This document shows, piece after piece, positions 9,024-18,506 of a DNA stretch of 64,000 nt; position 1 is the stretch's first letter, and each line of letters begins with the position of its first letter. Made by a program: the position numbers and the translations under genes. The DNA comes from Halieaceae bacterium UBA5044 (lineage in GTDB: Bacteria > Pseudomonadota > Gammaproteobacteria > Pseudomonadales > Halieaceae). A model generated the notes under the pieces. That model ran no database searches, was not told the DNA's origin, and saw only the letters and a program-made list of their open reading frames with translations. The stretch lies in contig DIBU01000016.1 of assembly GCA_002416125.1 (NCBI GenBank), positions 1 through 64,000 on the forward strand, given 5' to 3'.

Positions 9024-12000
9024 CCGCCACCCTCCTGCGCGCGGAAGAAGCTATCCAGCGCATGGAGACCATCGATGTCCACATCGCGGTGGTAAACCCC
9101 TGCTCCCCCACGGGGGTGCAGGCCGCGCAGGTAAAGGTAGTGCACCCCCCCCAGATGCTGGGCGGGGTCGTAGTCCACGAGCCGCGTGCGCAGGTAGCGG
9201 TGCAGTGCCAGGGTATAGAGCAAATACTGCAGGTCGTAGACGTTTTGCTGTACATCGGCGGTGAGCGCATCGGCATGGTAGTCCCCCAGCCGATTGCCGA
9301 GGTAGGTCGACTTGTAATCCACCACGTAGTAGCGCCCCTGCCACAGGTACACCAGGTCGATATAGCCGTGCATCATGCCCTTCAGCCGCACCGGGGCTGG
9401 CAGCGGTGCCTCGGCGCCGCGCCGATGGCGCACAAGCAGGCGCCCGAGCGCCTCGGGATCAGCGTCACCCTGCATGGGAAAATAGAATTCCACCTCGCGC
9501 AGGGTCTGCTGCGGCGCCAGGTCCGCCAGGCGCGCACCACTGGGCAACGGCGCCGCGAGCTGCTGCGCCACCCACTCCGCCAGCGCCGCGCGCCAGCCGG
9601 GTTGACCCAGCAGCAGGTTGGGATAGCGGCGTTCCGCCTGGTCCAGCGCGCGCGCCAGGTCCGGGCGCTGGAAGTCCAGGTCCTCGAGCAGATCATGCAG
9701 CAGGTTGCCGGCCTCAGCGCCACGGCGCAACGAGAAGCGCAATTCTCCGGGCGAGTCGGGGCCGGGCTCGGCAGGCGCGGTGACCTCGCCGTCTCTGTCC
9801 GGCGTCGACAGGCCGCCGTGGCGCACGTTGCGGGTCAGTGCAGAAAAGGATGACAGCCACCAGTCGCGCTCAATGCGCCCGGTGAACACAGCCGGTGCCA
9901 GCGCGGTGTCTGCTGTGGCAGCGGTGGCAGGCGCAGGTGCCGTATCCTGCCCTTCCAGCTGCAACACGGCGCAGTCGCCGGCATCGGCCATGGCCCGCAC
10001 CTGCTGCTCCAGGGCGTCCCAGCGGGTGACCTTCAGGCAACGCGCCAGCGGCGAGGTCTGCAGGCTGGCAAAGGCCGCTGCCATCAGGTAGACGCGGCGC
10101 GCAGCGCGCGTCGCCCCCACGTACAGCAGGCGCACATCCTCCGCAGCCTGCTCCTCGCGATACCAGGCCAGTTCCTCATCCGTAGGCTCGAGGGCGTGCC
10201 GGGCACTGAAGTCATGGCGCTGGTGGTAGCGCACAATGCCCGGACGCTGGCGGGCCTGATCACGGCCGTAACTGATAAACGGCAGGAACACCACGGGATA
10301 CTCCAGACCCTTGGCCCCGTGCAGCGTTACCAGACGGATCAGCCTGCCGTCACTCTCCAGGCGCAGTTGCTGTGTTTCCGTACCGGCACTGCCCTCGGCT
10401 TCCTGGCGGGCGTTGGCGAACCAGTGCAGCAGGGCTTCAGGTTGGCGATGGCGCTGGCTGGCCGCCTGCAGCAGCTCCAGCAGGTGCAGGCTGTTGGTGA
10501 GTGTTCGTTCGTGACTGCCGGGCAGCGGTTGCAGATGTTTCTGGTAAAGGCCCAGCGCCATTTTCATGAAGCCCTGGGCAAACCACTGCTGGCGCAGCGC
10601 TGCGACATCAGCGCAGGCCGCGGCCCAGCGGTGCTCGTCCTGACGCAGCGCATACAGGGCCGGGGTGTCATAGCCCAGCCACGGCGTGGCCAGGGCCGCT
10701 ACCAGCAGCCGGTCATCCTCCATATGCAGAATACCGAGCAAGGCCTGCTGCAGGCTGGCCGCCTCGTCGCTGTTGAAAACATTGTCCGAGGCACTCAGGT
10801 AAACCGCATCCAGGCCCAGCTCGCGCAGCGCCCGCTGCATCTCGGCGGCCTCGAAACGGTCGCGTACCAGAATGGCGATATCCGCCGGTGACAGGGCCTC
10901 GCCCTCCAGGCGGGCCTGGCGCAGCAGGCGCGCGATCTCCTCCGCAGTCCAGCGCGCCAGATGCTGCTGGCCGGCCCGGGTGTAGCCCGTGCCCCGCTTG
11001 TCTGCGCCGGGCAATGTCGGGTCATGGGGCAACAGACACCACTGGAAATCGGCACGTGGAGCCGGGTCTTCCAGACCCGCGAGATCGGTTCGCCCCGCCC
11101 GCACCGGGTGGTAGTCGATGCCGAAGCCAAAAACATCGCTGCCGGCGGCAGCGGACAGCTCGGCGCCGTAAAAAAGCCGGTTGTAACCGCGGATCACGCC
11201 CTCGCTGGAGCGGTAGTTGGTGTCCATCACCCACTGCGTGTCGGCGTCATCACGTGCCTGCAGGTAGGCAAACACATCACCGCCGCGAAAGCCGTAAATG
11301 GCCTGCTTGGGGTCACCGATCATGCACAGCAGTGGCGCTGAGGGCGACGCAGCAGCGTAAATGGCGTTGAGCACGTCGTACTGCTCCGGGTCGGTATCCT
11401 GGAACTCGTCCACCAGCGCCACCGGATACTGTTGCAGCAACGCAGCGGCCAGCGCCGGGCCCTGCTCTCTGTCGTGTAGCCGCTGTCGCAGACGTGCAAC
11501 CAGATCACTGAAATCCAGCTGGTCGAGCCGGTCCTTGGCCACAGACAGGTGCTCACGGGCAAAGCGGATGCCCGCCTGCGCCACACTGGCCCGGTAGGCG
11601 CGCGCCGCAGCGGGGAGCTGCTGCATCAGCGCGTAGAGCAGCGGCATACGGGCCTGCTTGGCGGCTGTATTGACGTAGGATCTGGCCGGCAATAACGACG
11701 CCAGTTGCGCCGCCTGTACCGGATGCCATTCGGCGTCCAGTGCCTCGGTGAGGGACTGCAGCACCGATGCGGCCTCGGCCCGGGTGTGCAGCGAACGCCG
11801 CTTGTCCACATCCAGCGCCTGAAACGCTGCAGACTCCTCGGTCCAGGCCGCACGCAGCGCGCGCCAGTCAGCCCGCAGGTCCGGCATGTCCGGTGCCTGC
11901 ACGGGTTCGGTGCCGGCGATCACCCGGCCCCAGGTGGCGAAAAAGGCCTCCGGTCCATCCCACAGCGCATACAGCGCCGCAAAACCGGGTTGCTGGCTCT

Positions 12001-12472
12001 GTTGCCGATACCAGTCCTGCAGTGCCTCCAGCACAAGCGCACGCGTCTCCGCTTCCATATCGGCATGAAAACTGATGCCGCTGCGAAAGGCCTGCTGGGT
12101 CAGCGCCCGCTTGCAGAACCCGTGGATGGTAAACACCGCAGCTTCATCCATATCCAGCAGCGCGCGGCGCAGCAGGGCACGCGCGCGCGGCGCCGGCTGC
12201 TGCGCGTAGAGGTGGGCGAAGAACGGGTCTTCGGCGTCGCCCCCCCAGCGTGTGAGGGCCGCGTTGATTGCCTCGGCGAGACGCCCCTTGAGCTCCGCCG
12301 TAGCGGCCCGGGTGAAGGTCATCACCAGAATCTGCTGCACCGTCAGCTGCCGCTCCAGCAGCAGGCGCAGGTAGAGACGGGCAATGTTGAAAGTCTTGCC
12401 GGTGCCGGCGCTGGCTTCGATCAGCTGCCGCCCCTGCAGCGGCAGGGTCTGTGCCCGCAGGGATTCAACCAC
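9020..12472 (-). CDS. recB: Exodeoxyribonuclease V beta subunit RecB
   Basis: An 1150-residue RecB: 3'-5' helicase plus the single nuclease of the RecBCD complex. Walker A is ASAGTGKT (20-27 from this start). Helicase motifs follow, including VDEFQDTDPEQ and GDPKQAIYGFRGGD. The C-terminal RecB nuclease core has GYIDLVYLWQGRYYVVDYKS, with the catalytic Asp/Lys. I chose the GTG at 12472, which overlaps the end of recC and has GGAGG 6 bases before it. A longer reading frame begins at a TTG (12505) with no comparable ribosome site. It overlaps recD by 4 bases. Confidence 0.95.
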   Translation of the reverse strand: MVESLRAQTLPLQGRQLIEASAGTGKTFNIARLYLRLLLERQLTVQQILVMTFTRAATAELKGRLAEAINAALTRWGGDAEDPFFAHLYAQQPAPRARALLRRALLDMDEAAVFTIHGFCKRALTQQAFRSGISFHADMEAETRALVLEALQDWYRQQSQQPGFAALYALWDGPEAFFATWGRVIAGTEPVQAPDMPDLRADWRALRAAWTEESAAFQALDVDKRRSLHTRAEAASVLQSLTEALDAEWHPVQAAQLASLLPARSYVNTAAKQARMPLLYALMQQLPAAARAYRASVAQAGIRFAREHLSVAKDRLDQLDFSDLVARLRQRLHDREQGPALAAALLQQYPVALVDEFQDTDPEQYDVLNAIYAAASPSAPLLCMIGDPKQAIYGFRGGDVFAYLQARDDADTQWVMDTNYRSSEGVIRGYNRLFYGAELSAAAGSDVFGFGIDYHPVRAGRTDLAGLEDPAPRADFQWCLLPHDPTLPGADKRGTGYTRAGQQHLARWTAEEIARLLRQARLEGEALSPADIAILVRDRFEAAEMQRALRELGLDAVYLSASDNVFNSDEAASLQQALLGILHMEDDRLLVAALATPWLGYDTPALYALRQDEHRWAAACADVAALRQQWFAQGFMKMALGLYQKHLQPLPGSHERTLTNSLHLLELLQAASQRHRQPEALLHWFANARQEAEGSAGTETQQLRLESDGRLIRLVTLHGAKGLEYPVVFLPFISYGRDQARQRPGIVRYHQRHDFSARHALEPTDEELAWYREEQAAEDVRLLYVGATRAARRVYLMAAAFASLQTSPLARCLKVTRWDALEQQVRAMADAGDCAVLQLEGQDTAPAPATAATADTALAPAVFTGRIERDWWLSSFSALTRNVRHGGLSTPDRDGEVTAPAEPGPDSPGELRFSLRRGAEAGNLLHDLLEDLDFQRPDLARALDQAERRYPNLLLGQPGWRAALAEWVAQQLAAPLPSGARLADLAPQQTLREVEFYFPMQGDADPEALGRLLVRHRRGAEAPLPAPVRLKGMMHGYIDLVYLWQGRYYVVDYKSTYLGNRLGDYHADALTADVQQNVYDLQYLLYTLALHRYLRTRLVDYDPAQHLGGVHYLYLRGLHPRGGAGVYHRDVDIDGLHALDSFFRAQEGGG

Positions 12473-15400
12473 CGCCTGCCTCCAGCGCAATCTGCGTGTG
12501 TTCAAGGTGCTGCAGCATGGGGCCGTAGAAAGGAAGCAATTGCGCCTGCAGAGACTGCGGGTCCGGGGGCTCGGGCCAGAACCAGGCCAGCCACGGGTCC
12601 GCGCCCAACCCCGCGCGCTGATAACTGTCCTCCCACAGCGCCGGAAAATGGGTCTCCACGAAGCCCTCCTCCAGGGCCAGCATGCCCAGACTGCCGTGCA
12701 GCGGCAGTGGCGTCAGCAGGCTGTCCTGCCACAGCTGACACCAGTCCGATAACAGCTGCCGAGCGTGCTCCGCTGGCAGAGGCGCTGCGTGCAGTTCCAG
12801 CACGCCATTGTCCTCGCCACGATAAAAACCCAGCGTATCGCTGGGGGCGAGGCAATTGGCCACCAGGTGGTGCAGCCAGAGGGTCAGGTAGTCTCGGGCC
12901 TTGGGGTTGGCCAGACGCGCAAACACCAGGCTGCCCTCGGCACCTCGCGGCAGCGTGGCCGTCAACTGCAGGCCGTGCAGCGCCAGTGACACCTGCTCAC
13001 CCGCTGGCGGCGCTGAACGTGACTGCAGGTGCTGTGCAAAACCGCTCGCCTGCTCCCGCCATTGTGCAATCTGCAGTGGGGTTACCGGGTTGGCGGGCAA
13101 GCGGCCGGAGAGCATTTCGCGCCTGACCGCCGCCTCCAGTCCGGCGCTGTCACCCGCCCACAGGTGCCCCAGCATGTCCTGTTGCACACGGTAGCGATCC
13201 AGGTGCGTGGTGACGAAAGGTTCGCTATCGCTGAGCAGCGCGGTGGCCGTGCGCTCCGGGGTCAGGCCCAGGCGTTGCTCGGCAAAGTGTCGCGCCGGGT
13301 GTTCGAGCGCCCGCACCAGCGTGGTGAGCGGCAGGGTTTCAGGCAGCTGCTCCGGCGCCGGCAGGCTCACCACCCGCAGGGGCGCAGCGAGCGGTGCAGC
13401 GAGACGCCGCCAGTGGGGATCAAAGGTGCGCAGTTGGCCCCGGTAATTGTCCGCACTGAAGGGCTGTAGTGGCAGCGTCCTGAGATCGCTGCGTCGCCAA
13501 TGCGTGGCCTGCTCCAGATAGCGGGTAAGTTCTGCCAGTACCAGAGAAGGCTGGCGCTCGCTGTTATTGCGCACATCGTGCCCCTGGTAGCTCAGGTACA
13601 AGGCATCGCGTGCGGAAACGAGGGCCTCCAGGAACAGGTAGCGATCATCACCGCGGCGGGAGCGATCACCCGGTCGCGGCCGATCCTGCGCCATCAGGTC
13701 GAAACCCAGCGGCGGGCGCTGGCGCGGAAACTCGCCGTCATTCAGCCCCAGCACCGCCACCAGTTTGAAGGGAATCGACCGCATGGGCACCATGGAGCAG
13801 ACCGTCACCTGCCCGGTGAGGAACTGTCGCCCCGTGCGCGTGGGGCTTTGCAGGCTGCGCTGCAACACCTCCCGAACCACCGCCAGCGGCAGCTCGCTGC
13901 TAAAACCCGCCGCTCTGCTGTGCTCGCCCAGCTCCCGGATCACAGCGACCAGGTCCTCATGCGCCGCATCCAGCGGGCCACCCTCGGCCAGGAAGGCCAG
14001 GCGCAGTCTGTCGTGCAGGAACTGCTGCCAGTCGGCGACGCTGCGCAGCGCGCCGAGATCCCGGCGCAGTGCCTGCAGGGCCTCGATGAAGGCGCACAGG
14101 CGCCCGAGCAGGAGGGCATCGGCGCCCTCGACCTGTGGCAGCAGTAAACGTTGCTCCACCACCGCCTCTTCGTCACCCCAGGCAAACCCCAGCAGCAGGC
14201 GCTCCAGCCCCTGGGCCCAGGTGAATTCGTCGCCGCTGGTGCCCGGCACCCATTCCTGGCGGTGCTCACCATCCAGGCCCCAGTGCACCGCAGCGGCCTG
14301 CAGCCAGTGGCCGATACGCACCAGCTCCGCAGGCGTAATGCCAGCGCGCTGCTGGATGGCAGGCACCTGTAGCCAGCCCAGCACCTGACCGACCTGCAAA
14401 CGCGCATCCGGCAGCGCCAGCAACGCCAGGAAGGCAGCAATCGTGGGGTCCGCGTCGCCGGGGTTGCGATCGGCAATCGAGCAAGGCAGCGGCGGCACAT
14501 CATCACCGAGACCCTCGTAGCGGCCGGCAAACACCGCTTCCACAAAGGGGGCGTAGTCCTCCACGCTGGGACAGAGCACCACCACATCGCGCGGTTTCAG
14601 GGCGGGATCGGCATTGAACCGGTGCAACAGCCAGTCATGGAGTCCCTGTACTTCGCGCAGCGCACTGTGCGCCGAAGCGATGGTAATGGAGTCATCAGAC
14701 ACCGGCGTCGGTGCTTCGCGACCGTCGACAAACCGGAACATGTCGCGTTGCAGCATCGTCAGCAGCGTGTCCGCTGCAGGTTCCGTGAACAGCTCGGTCT
14801 CCGTGTCCGCCCAGTCCGCGAGCAGGCGCACAAACTGCTGGCCCTGCTGGCCGAAGCTGGTAATCAGCGGATTGCCCGGTTCCTCGACGAAGCCGTCTTC
14901 ACTGTCATGCTCCGCCAGCCAGGTTGCACGCCGGCGCGCGACCTGGCGCTCGCTTGCAGCCTCCTGCCAGAACTCATTGCTGGGGTTCAGGTAGAGCAAA
15001 AAGATCTCGACGCCCTGCTGCGCAGACAGCACGCGCAAAAAATCCAGCCACAGTGGCGCGAGGGAGTTCACACCGAACACGAAGAAGCGCTCGGGCAACC
15101 CGACCACCGGCTGCGTGAGACGCTGCATAGCCTCACGCAATAACGCCACCGGATGCGCGGGCACCTCGGCCACCAACATGCGCCAGAGCAGTCCCTGCCA
15201 GTGCAGCGGCTCTCCCGGGTCCGGTTCACGTGCTCCACGGCCACCGCGGTCCCAGGCCTCTACCCAGTCGGGCCGGTACATCAGGTACTGCTCGTACAGG
15301 TCCGCAAGCTCCTCTGCCAACTGGTAGCGACGCAGCGGCTGTTGCCGCTCGGACTGCTGCTGCCAGTAGCGGGTGGGCTCCAGGAACAGGGGGTCTGCAG

Positions 15401-15722
15401 TCACCGATGGGCTGCCCAGCAGGTCGTAGATACGCCAGGCCAGCACTTCCCGCTGGTAAGGGGAGGCCTCCGGCACAGCGTCCTCGCCCAGCACTGTGCG
15501 AATCAGCGTCCACATGAACCGCACCGGCAGCGGAAACTGCAGGTTCATGGCAATGCCGCGCTGCGGATGCTCTGCGAGCTGCATGCTGAGCCAGTGCTGC
15601 ATGCCCCGGTGCTGCACCAGTATATGCTCCGGTGCCAGCGGCGAGGCGGCGGGCACATTGAGCAAGGCGGCCAGCGCGCCGGCCAGGTGTTCCAGCCTGT
15701 TTGAGGGGAAGACGTGGATCAT
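12465..15722 (-). CDS. recC: Exodeoxyribonuclease V gamma subunit RecC
   Basis: A 1085-residue RecC, the Chi-recognising scaffold of RecBCD. The N-terminus MIHVFPSNRLEHLAGALAAL and motifs such as FVFGVNSLAPLWLDFLRVL and LGLNDGEFPRQRPPLGFDL are typical. E. coli RecC is about 1120 residues. The reading frame stays open a further 81 codons upstream, but the ATG at 15722 matches the family start and overlaps the phyH stop in ATGA. Its own stop overlaps the recB start. Genes recC, recB and recD therefore form one tightly coupled unit, with the stoichiometry of the complex probably set by translational coupling. Confidence 0.95.
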   Translation of the reverse strand: MIHVFPSNRLEHLAGALAALLNVPAASPLAPEHILVQHRGMQHWLSMQLAEHPQRGIAMNLQFPLPVRFMWTLIRTVLGEDAVPEASPYQREVLAWRIYDLLGSPSVTADPLFLEPTRYWQQQSERQQPLRRYQLAEELADLYEQYLMYRPDWVEAWDRGGRGAREPDPGEPLHWQGLLWRMLVAEVPAHPVALLREAMQRLTQPVVGLPERFFVFGVNSLAPLWLDFLRVLSAQQGVEIFLLYLNPSNEFWQEAASERQVARRRATWLAEHDSEDGFVEEPGNPLITSFGQQGQQFVRLLADWADTETELFTEPAADTLLTMLQRDMFRFVDGREAPTPVSDDSITIASAHSALREVQGLHDWLLHRFNADPALKPRDVVVLCPSVEDYAPFVEAVFAGRYEGLGDDVPPLPCSIADRNPGDADPTIAAFLALLALPDARLQVGQVLGWLQVPAIQQRAGITPAELVRIGHWLQAAAVHWGLDGEHRQEWVPGTSGDEFTWAQGLERLLLGFAWGDEEAVVEQRLLLPQVEGADALLLGRLCAFIEALQALRRDLGALRSVADWQQFLHDRLRLAFLAEGGPLDAAHEDLVAVIRELGEHSRAAGFSSELPLAVVREVLQRSLQSPTRTGRQFLTGQVTVCSMVPMRSIPFKLVAVLGLNDGEFPRQRPPLGFDLMAQDRPRPGDRSRRGDDRYLFLEALVSARDALYLSYQGHDVRNNSERQPSLVLAELTRYLEQATHWRRSDLRTLPLQPFSADNYRGQLRTFDPHWRRLAAPLAAPLRVVSLPAPEQLPETLPLTTLVRALEHPARHFAEQRLGLTPERTATALLSDSEPFVTTHLDRYRVQQDMLGHLWAGDSAGLEAAVRREMLSGRLPANPVTPLQIAQWREQASGFAQHLQSRSAPPAGEQVSLALHGLQLTATLPRGAEGSLVFARLANPKARDYLTLWLHHLVANCLAPSDTLGFYRGEDNGVLELHAAPLPAEHARQLLSDWCQLWQDSLLTPLPLHGSLGMLALEEGFVETHFPALWEDSYQRAGLGADPWLAWFWPEPPDPQSLQAQLLPFYGPMLQHLEHTQIALEAGGG

Positions 15723-16579
15723 CGGCGCTCGGCGTCCCCGAGATCGCGGAGTACCGGCGCCACGAAATCCGGGTCCAGCGCGCGGCGCGGGTGATAGGCA
15801 GTAACCTGACCCATGAAAGGGGGGTGGATAGAATAGCCCAACAGCGACTGCAGCTGTGGCGACATCGCGGATGCCAGCTGCGGGGGAATGCCGAGAAAGA
15901 AGTTCTCCTGTGGTCGGGCCCAGGGCTGGCAGTACTGGTTGGAAAAGGCCCGACGTGTTCCGCAACTCGCGTTGGCACCGCCGCGATGCAGCAGGGTTCC
16001 CGCGAACACCAGGCAGCTGCCGGCACTCATGGTCACCGTTTGCACCTGGGCTGCCACGCGCTGGTCCAGCGCCTCGCCTGCCGGCTCATCGCCCTGCAGG
16101 TAGGCGCCCGCCAACTCCGCGTCCGACCAGCGATGGCTACCGGGAACCACTTGGGTACCGCCATTCTCCGGGGTGAAGTCCTCAACGGCTACGATGGTGG
16201 AAAGACTGATCATCGGGCGTGGCCGCGGCACCGTGTAGAACGCATCGTCGGTATGCCAGGGCTGCGCTGTTTCACCCGGGCCGATAACAATGGCCTGGCT
16301 CGCGGTGAGCAGGAAATTAGGCAGCAATTGTGTCGAACACAGGGCGAGGATACGCGGGTCCTCCACGATATCCTGGAACACCCTGTCCCGCGCAACCAGC
16401 GTGTAGATGCGCTCGGTGGCTTGCCCCTCAAAGGCATTGCGGCCGAGATGACCGCCCAGCCACTGGTCGAACAGCAGGTTGATACGGTGCAGCTGCTGCG
16501 CGGACAGAAAGTCGGGCAACACGGTATAGCCCTGCTGTGCGAGCGCTTTACGGTGCATATCCATAGCGCGGGAGTCCAT
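15719..16579 (-). CDS. Phytanoyl-CoA dioxygenase (PhyH) family protein
   Basis: A 286-residue Fe(II)/2-oxoglutarate-dependent oxygenase of the PhyH family. The iron triad is visible as WHTDD (His109, Asp111) and LLHRG (His198), and an arginine pair shortly after (TRRAF) would bind 2-oxoglutarate. Such enzymes hydroxylate lipids, amino acids or osmolytes (e.g. ectoine), and the substrate here is unknown. It is first in the minus-strand unit and its stop overlaps recC by 4 bases, so a metabolic oxygenase is co-translated with the recombination genes. The start at 16579 could instead be the second Met at 16564. Confidence 0.85.
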   Translation of the reverse strand: MDSRAMDMHRKALAQQGYTVLPDFLSAQQLHRINLLFDQWLGGHLGRNAFEGQATERIYTLVARDRVFQDIVEDPRILALCSTQLLPNFLLTASQAIVIGPGETAQPWHTDDAFYTVPRPRPMISLSTIVAVEDFTPENGGTQVVPGSHRWSDAELAGAYLQGDEPAGEALDQRVAAQVQTVTMSAGSCLVFAGTLLHRGGANASCGTRRAFSNQYCQPWARPQENFFLGIPPQLASAMSPQLQSLLGYSIHPPFMGQVTAYHPRRALDPDFVAPVLRDLGDAERR

Positions 16580-16724
16580 TGCTCAGGTCGTCTCGCTGTC
16601 CGTGGCAAAGAGTGCCAGCGTAGCGGCGTCCGCGCCATTTGCAAAGGCGTGTGATGCGCGACTACCCATTCCCGCTCTGCTTGCTTACCATGTGCGCTCC
16701 GGTCGCCGAGCACCACCGCCTAAC

Positions 16725-17636
16725 ATGGACAATTTCCTGCTGATCCTCGCCTACCTCGGCATCGGCCTGTGCCTGCGCCGGCTGCGCGGCATGCCCGGGA
16801 ATACCTCGGAGGTGCTGAACGCCTACGCACTCAACGTGGCGCTGCCGGCGGTGATTCTGAGCAATGTGCCGCTGCTCACGTTTTCCAGCGCGCTGCTGAT
16901 TCCTACCATTACCCCCTGGCTGCTCATGTTACTGGTGGTGCCCCTGGTTCTCCTGCTGGGCCGCCTGCTGCACTGGCCGCGCAATGTGGTGGGGGCGCTG
17001 CTGATCGTGCTGCCTTTGGGCAATACCTCCTACCTGGGCTTTCCACTGGTGCAGTCGTTTTTTGGCACGGCCGGCATGCCCTACGCCATGGTGTACGACC
17101 AGTTGGGCTCCTTTCTCGCACTGGCCAGCTACGCAGTGGTGATCGCGGCCTTCTACAGCCCGCAGGTGGCGACGCCCTCTGCCCGCGCTATTTTCACACG
17201 GATTGTCAGTTTTCCACCTTTCCTCGCCCTGCTGGCCGGGCTGGCGCTGCGCGGGACGACGCTGCCCCCCCTTGTAGAGCAGCTGGTAGCGACCGTTGCC
17301 GCCACCTTGGTGCCACTGGTAATGATTGCCGTGGGCTTCCAGATCAGCATTCGTCTGGCACGCAGCGAACGGCTCACCCTGGCCATTGCACTGGGGATCA
17401 AGCTGGTGTTGATGCCGCTGTGTACCTTCATACTGTGGAAAGCCCTGGGCCAGCGCGGGCTGGCCACGCAAATCGCCGTATTCCAGGCCGCGATGCCACC
17501 GATGATCTCCGCCGGCACCATCGCCATCATGGCGGGTCTGGCACCGCGCCTGGTTGCAGGCCTGATCGGTATCGGCATCCTGTTATCGCTGGTCACCCTG
17601 CCCACCCTCTACTGGCTGCTCTCCCAGAGTGGCTGA
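16725..17636 (+). CDS. AEC family transporter (auxin efflux carrier-like)
   Basis: A 303-residue, roughly ten-span inner-membrane carrier of the AEC family (PF03547). It starts MDNFLLILAYLGIGLCLRR and has the inverted-repeat arrangement, with the conserved NTSYLGFPL segment near residue 100 and MPPMISAGTIAIMAG near 265. Bacterial members export or import malate, malonate and other organic acids. The open frame reaches 41 codons further upstream, but those codons are not membrane-like and the ATG at 16725 matches the family start. The downstream crotonase begins 27 bases later, so the two may be co-transcribed. Confidence 0.88.
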   Translation: MDNFLLILAYLGIGLCLRRLRGMPGNTSEVLNAYALNVALPAVILSNVPLLTFSSALLIPTITPWLLMLLVVPLVLLLGRLLHWPRNVVGALLIVLPLGNTSYLGFPLVQSFFGTAGMPYAMVYDQLGSFLALASYAVVIAAFYSPQVATPSARAIFTRIVSFPPFLALLAGLALRGTTLPPLVEQLVATVAATLVPLVMIAVGFQISIRLARSERLTLAIALGIKLVLMPLCTFILWKALGQRGLATQIAVFQAAMPPMISAGTIAIMAGLAPRLVAGLIGIGILLSLVTLPTLYWLLSQSG

Positions 17637-17663
17637 AGCCACCCAAACGCATTGGAGGAAGCC

Positions 17664-18446
17664 ATGTCTCAACCGCCCGTCATCACCGAGCGCGCAGGCC
17701 CTGTGTGTACGATCATTCTCAACCGGCCAGCGCAGCGCAATGCGGTTGACAGGCCCACGGCGGAAGCCCTGCATGCCGCCTTCATCAACTTCGCCAACGA
17801 TGACACGCTGCGCGTAGCCGTGCTCACCGGCGCGGGTGGGCATTTTTGTGCCGGGGCGGACCTTGCCGCGATGAACGATCCCGAGCTGCGCAACACAGTG
17901 AATGAAGACGGCACCGGTCCCGGGCCCATGGGCCCCACCCACCTGCAGCTGGAGAAACCGGTGATTGCCGCGGTTGCGGGCTACGCGGTGGCCGGTGGAC
18001 TGGAACTGGCACTCTGGTGCGACCTGCGCATCGCAGAGCAATCCGCGACCTTTGGCGTGTTTTGCCGGCGCTGGGGCGTACCCCTGATTGATGGGGGTAC
18101 CGTGCGTCTGCCGAGGATCGTCGGCCAGGGCCGCGCCCTGGACATGATACTCACCGGGCGCCCGGTGGACGCCGCAGAAGCCTTGCAGATGGGCCTTGCC
18201 AACCGGGTCGTGCAAGATGGCGAGGCGCGGCGGGCCGCAGAGACGCTGGCCGCCACAATCGCGGCCTTTCCGCAGCACTGCCTGCGCGCCGACCGCGCGT
18301 CCTGTCTCGCCCAGTGGAGCCTGCCACTGGAAAACGCACTGCAAGAGGAAGGTCGCGGGGGCTACCCGGTCATCGCCAGCGAGGCACTGGGCGGCGCCGC
18401 GCGCTTTGCGGGCGGGGCAGGCCGCCACGGAGACTTCAACACCTGA
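17664..18446 (+). CDS. Enoyl-CoA hydratase/isomerase (crotonase) family protein
   Basis: A 260-residue crotonase. It has the N-terminal strand VCTIILNRPAQRNAVDRP, the oxyanion-hole segments GAGGHFCAGADLAAM (about 57-71) and VAGYAVAGGLELALWCDLRIA (about 100-120), and a C-terminal helical domain. Position-specific acids differ between hydratases, isomerases and hydrolases, so I do not name a substrate. The start at 17664 follows GGAGGAAGCC. It is the second gene after the AEC transporter, and the amidohydrolase follows after 60 bases, suggesting a small catabolic cluster. Confidence 0.88.
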   Translation: MSQPPVITERAGPVCTIILNRPAQRNAVDRPTAEALHAAFINFANDDTLRVAVLTGAGGHFCAGADLAAMNDPELRNTVNEDGTGPGPMGPTHLQLEKPVIAAVAGYAVAGGLELALWCDLRIAEQSATFGVFCRRWGVPLIDGGTVRLPRIVGQGRALDMILTGRPVDAAEALQMGLANRVVQDGEARRAAETLAATIAAFPQHCLRADRASCLAQWSLPLENALQEEGRGGYPVIASEALGGAARFAGGAGRHGDFNT

Positions 18447-18506
18447 GCAGGCATTCACCCGATGTTCTACCATGCACGAACCTGAACCGTTGATCTGGAG
18501 TAGCCC

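Noticed and set aside
11705..13126. 473-codon plus-strand frame opposite recB/recC
   Set aside because: Crosses two real genes on the other strand and has a composition typical of antisense frames.
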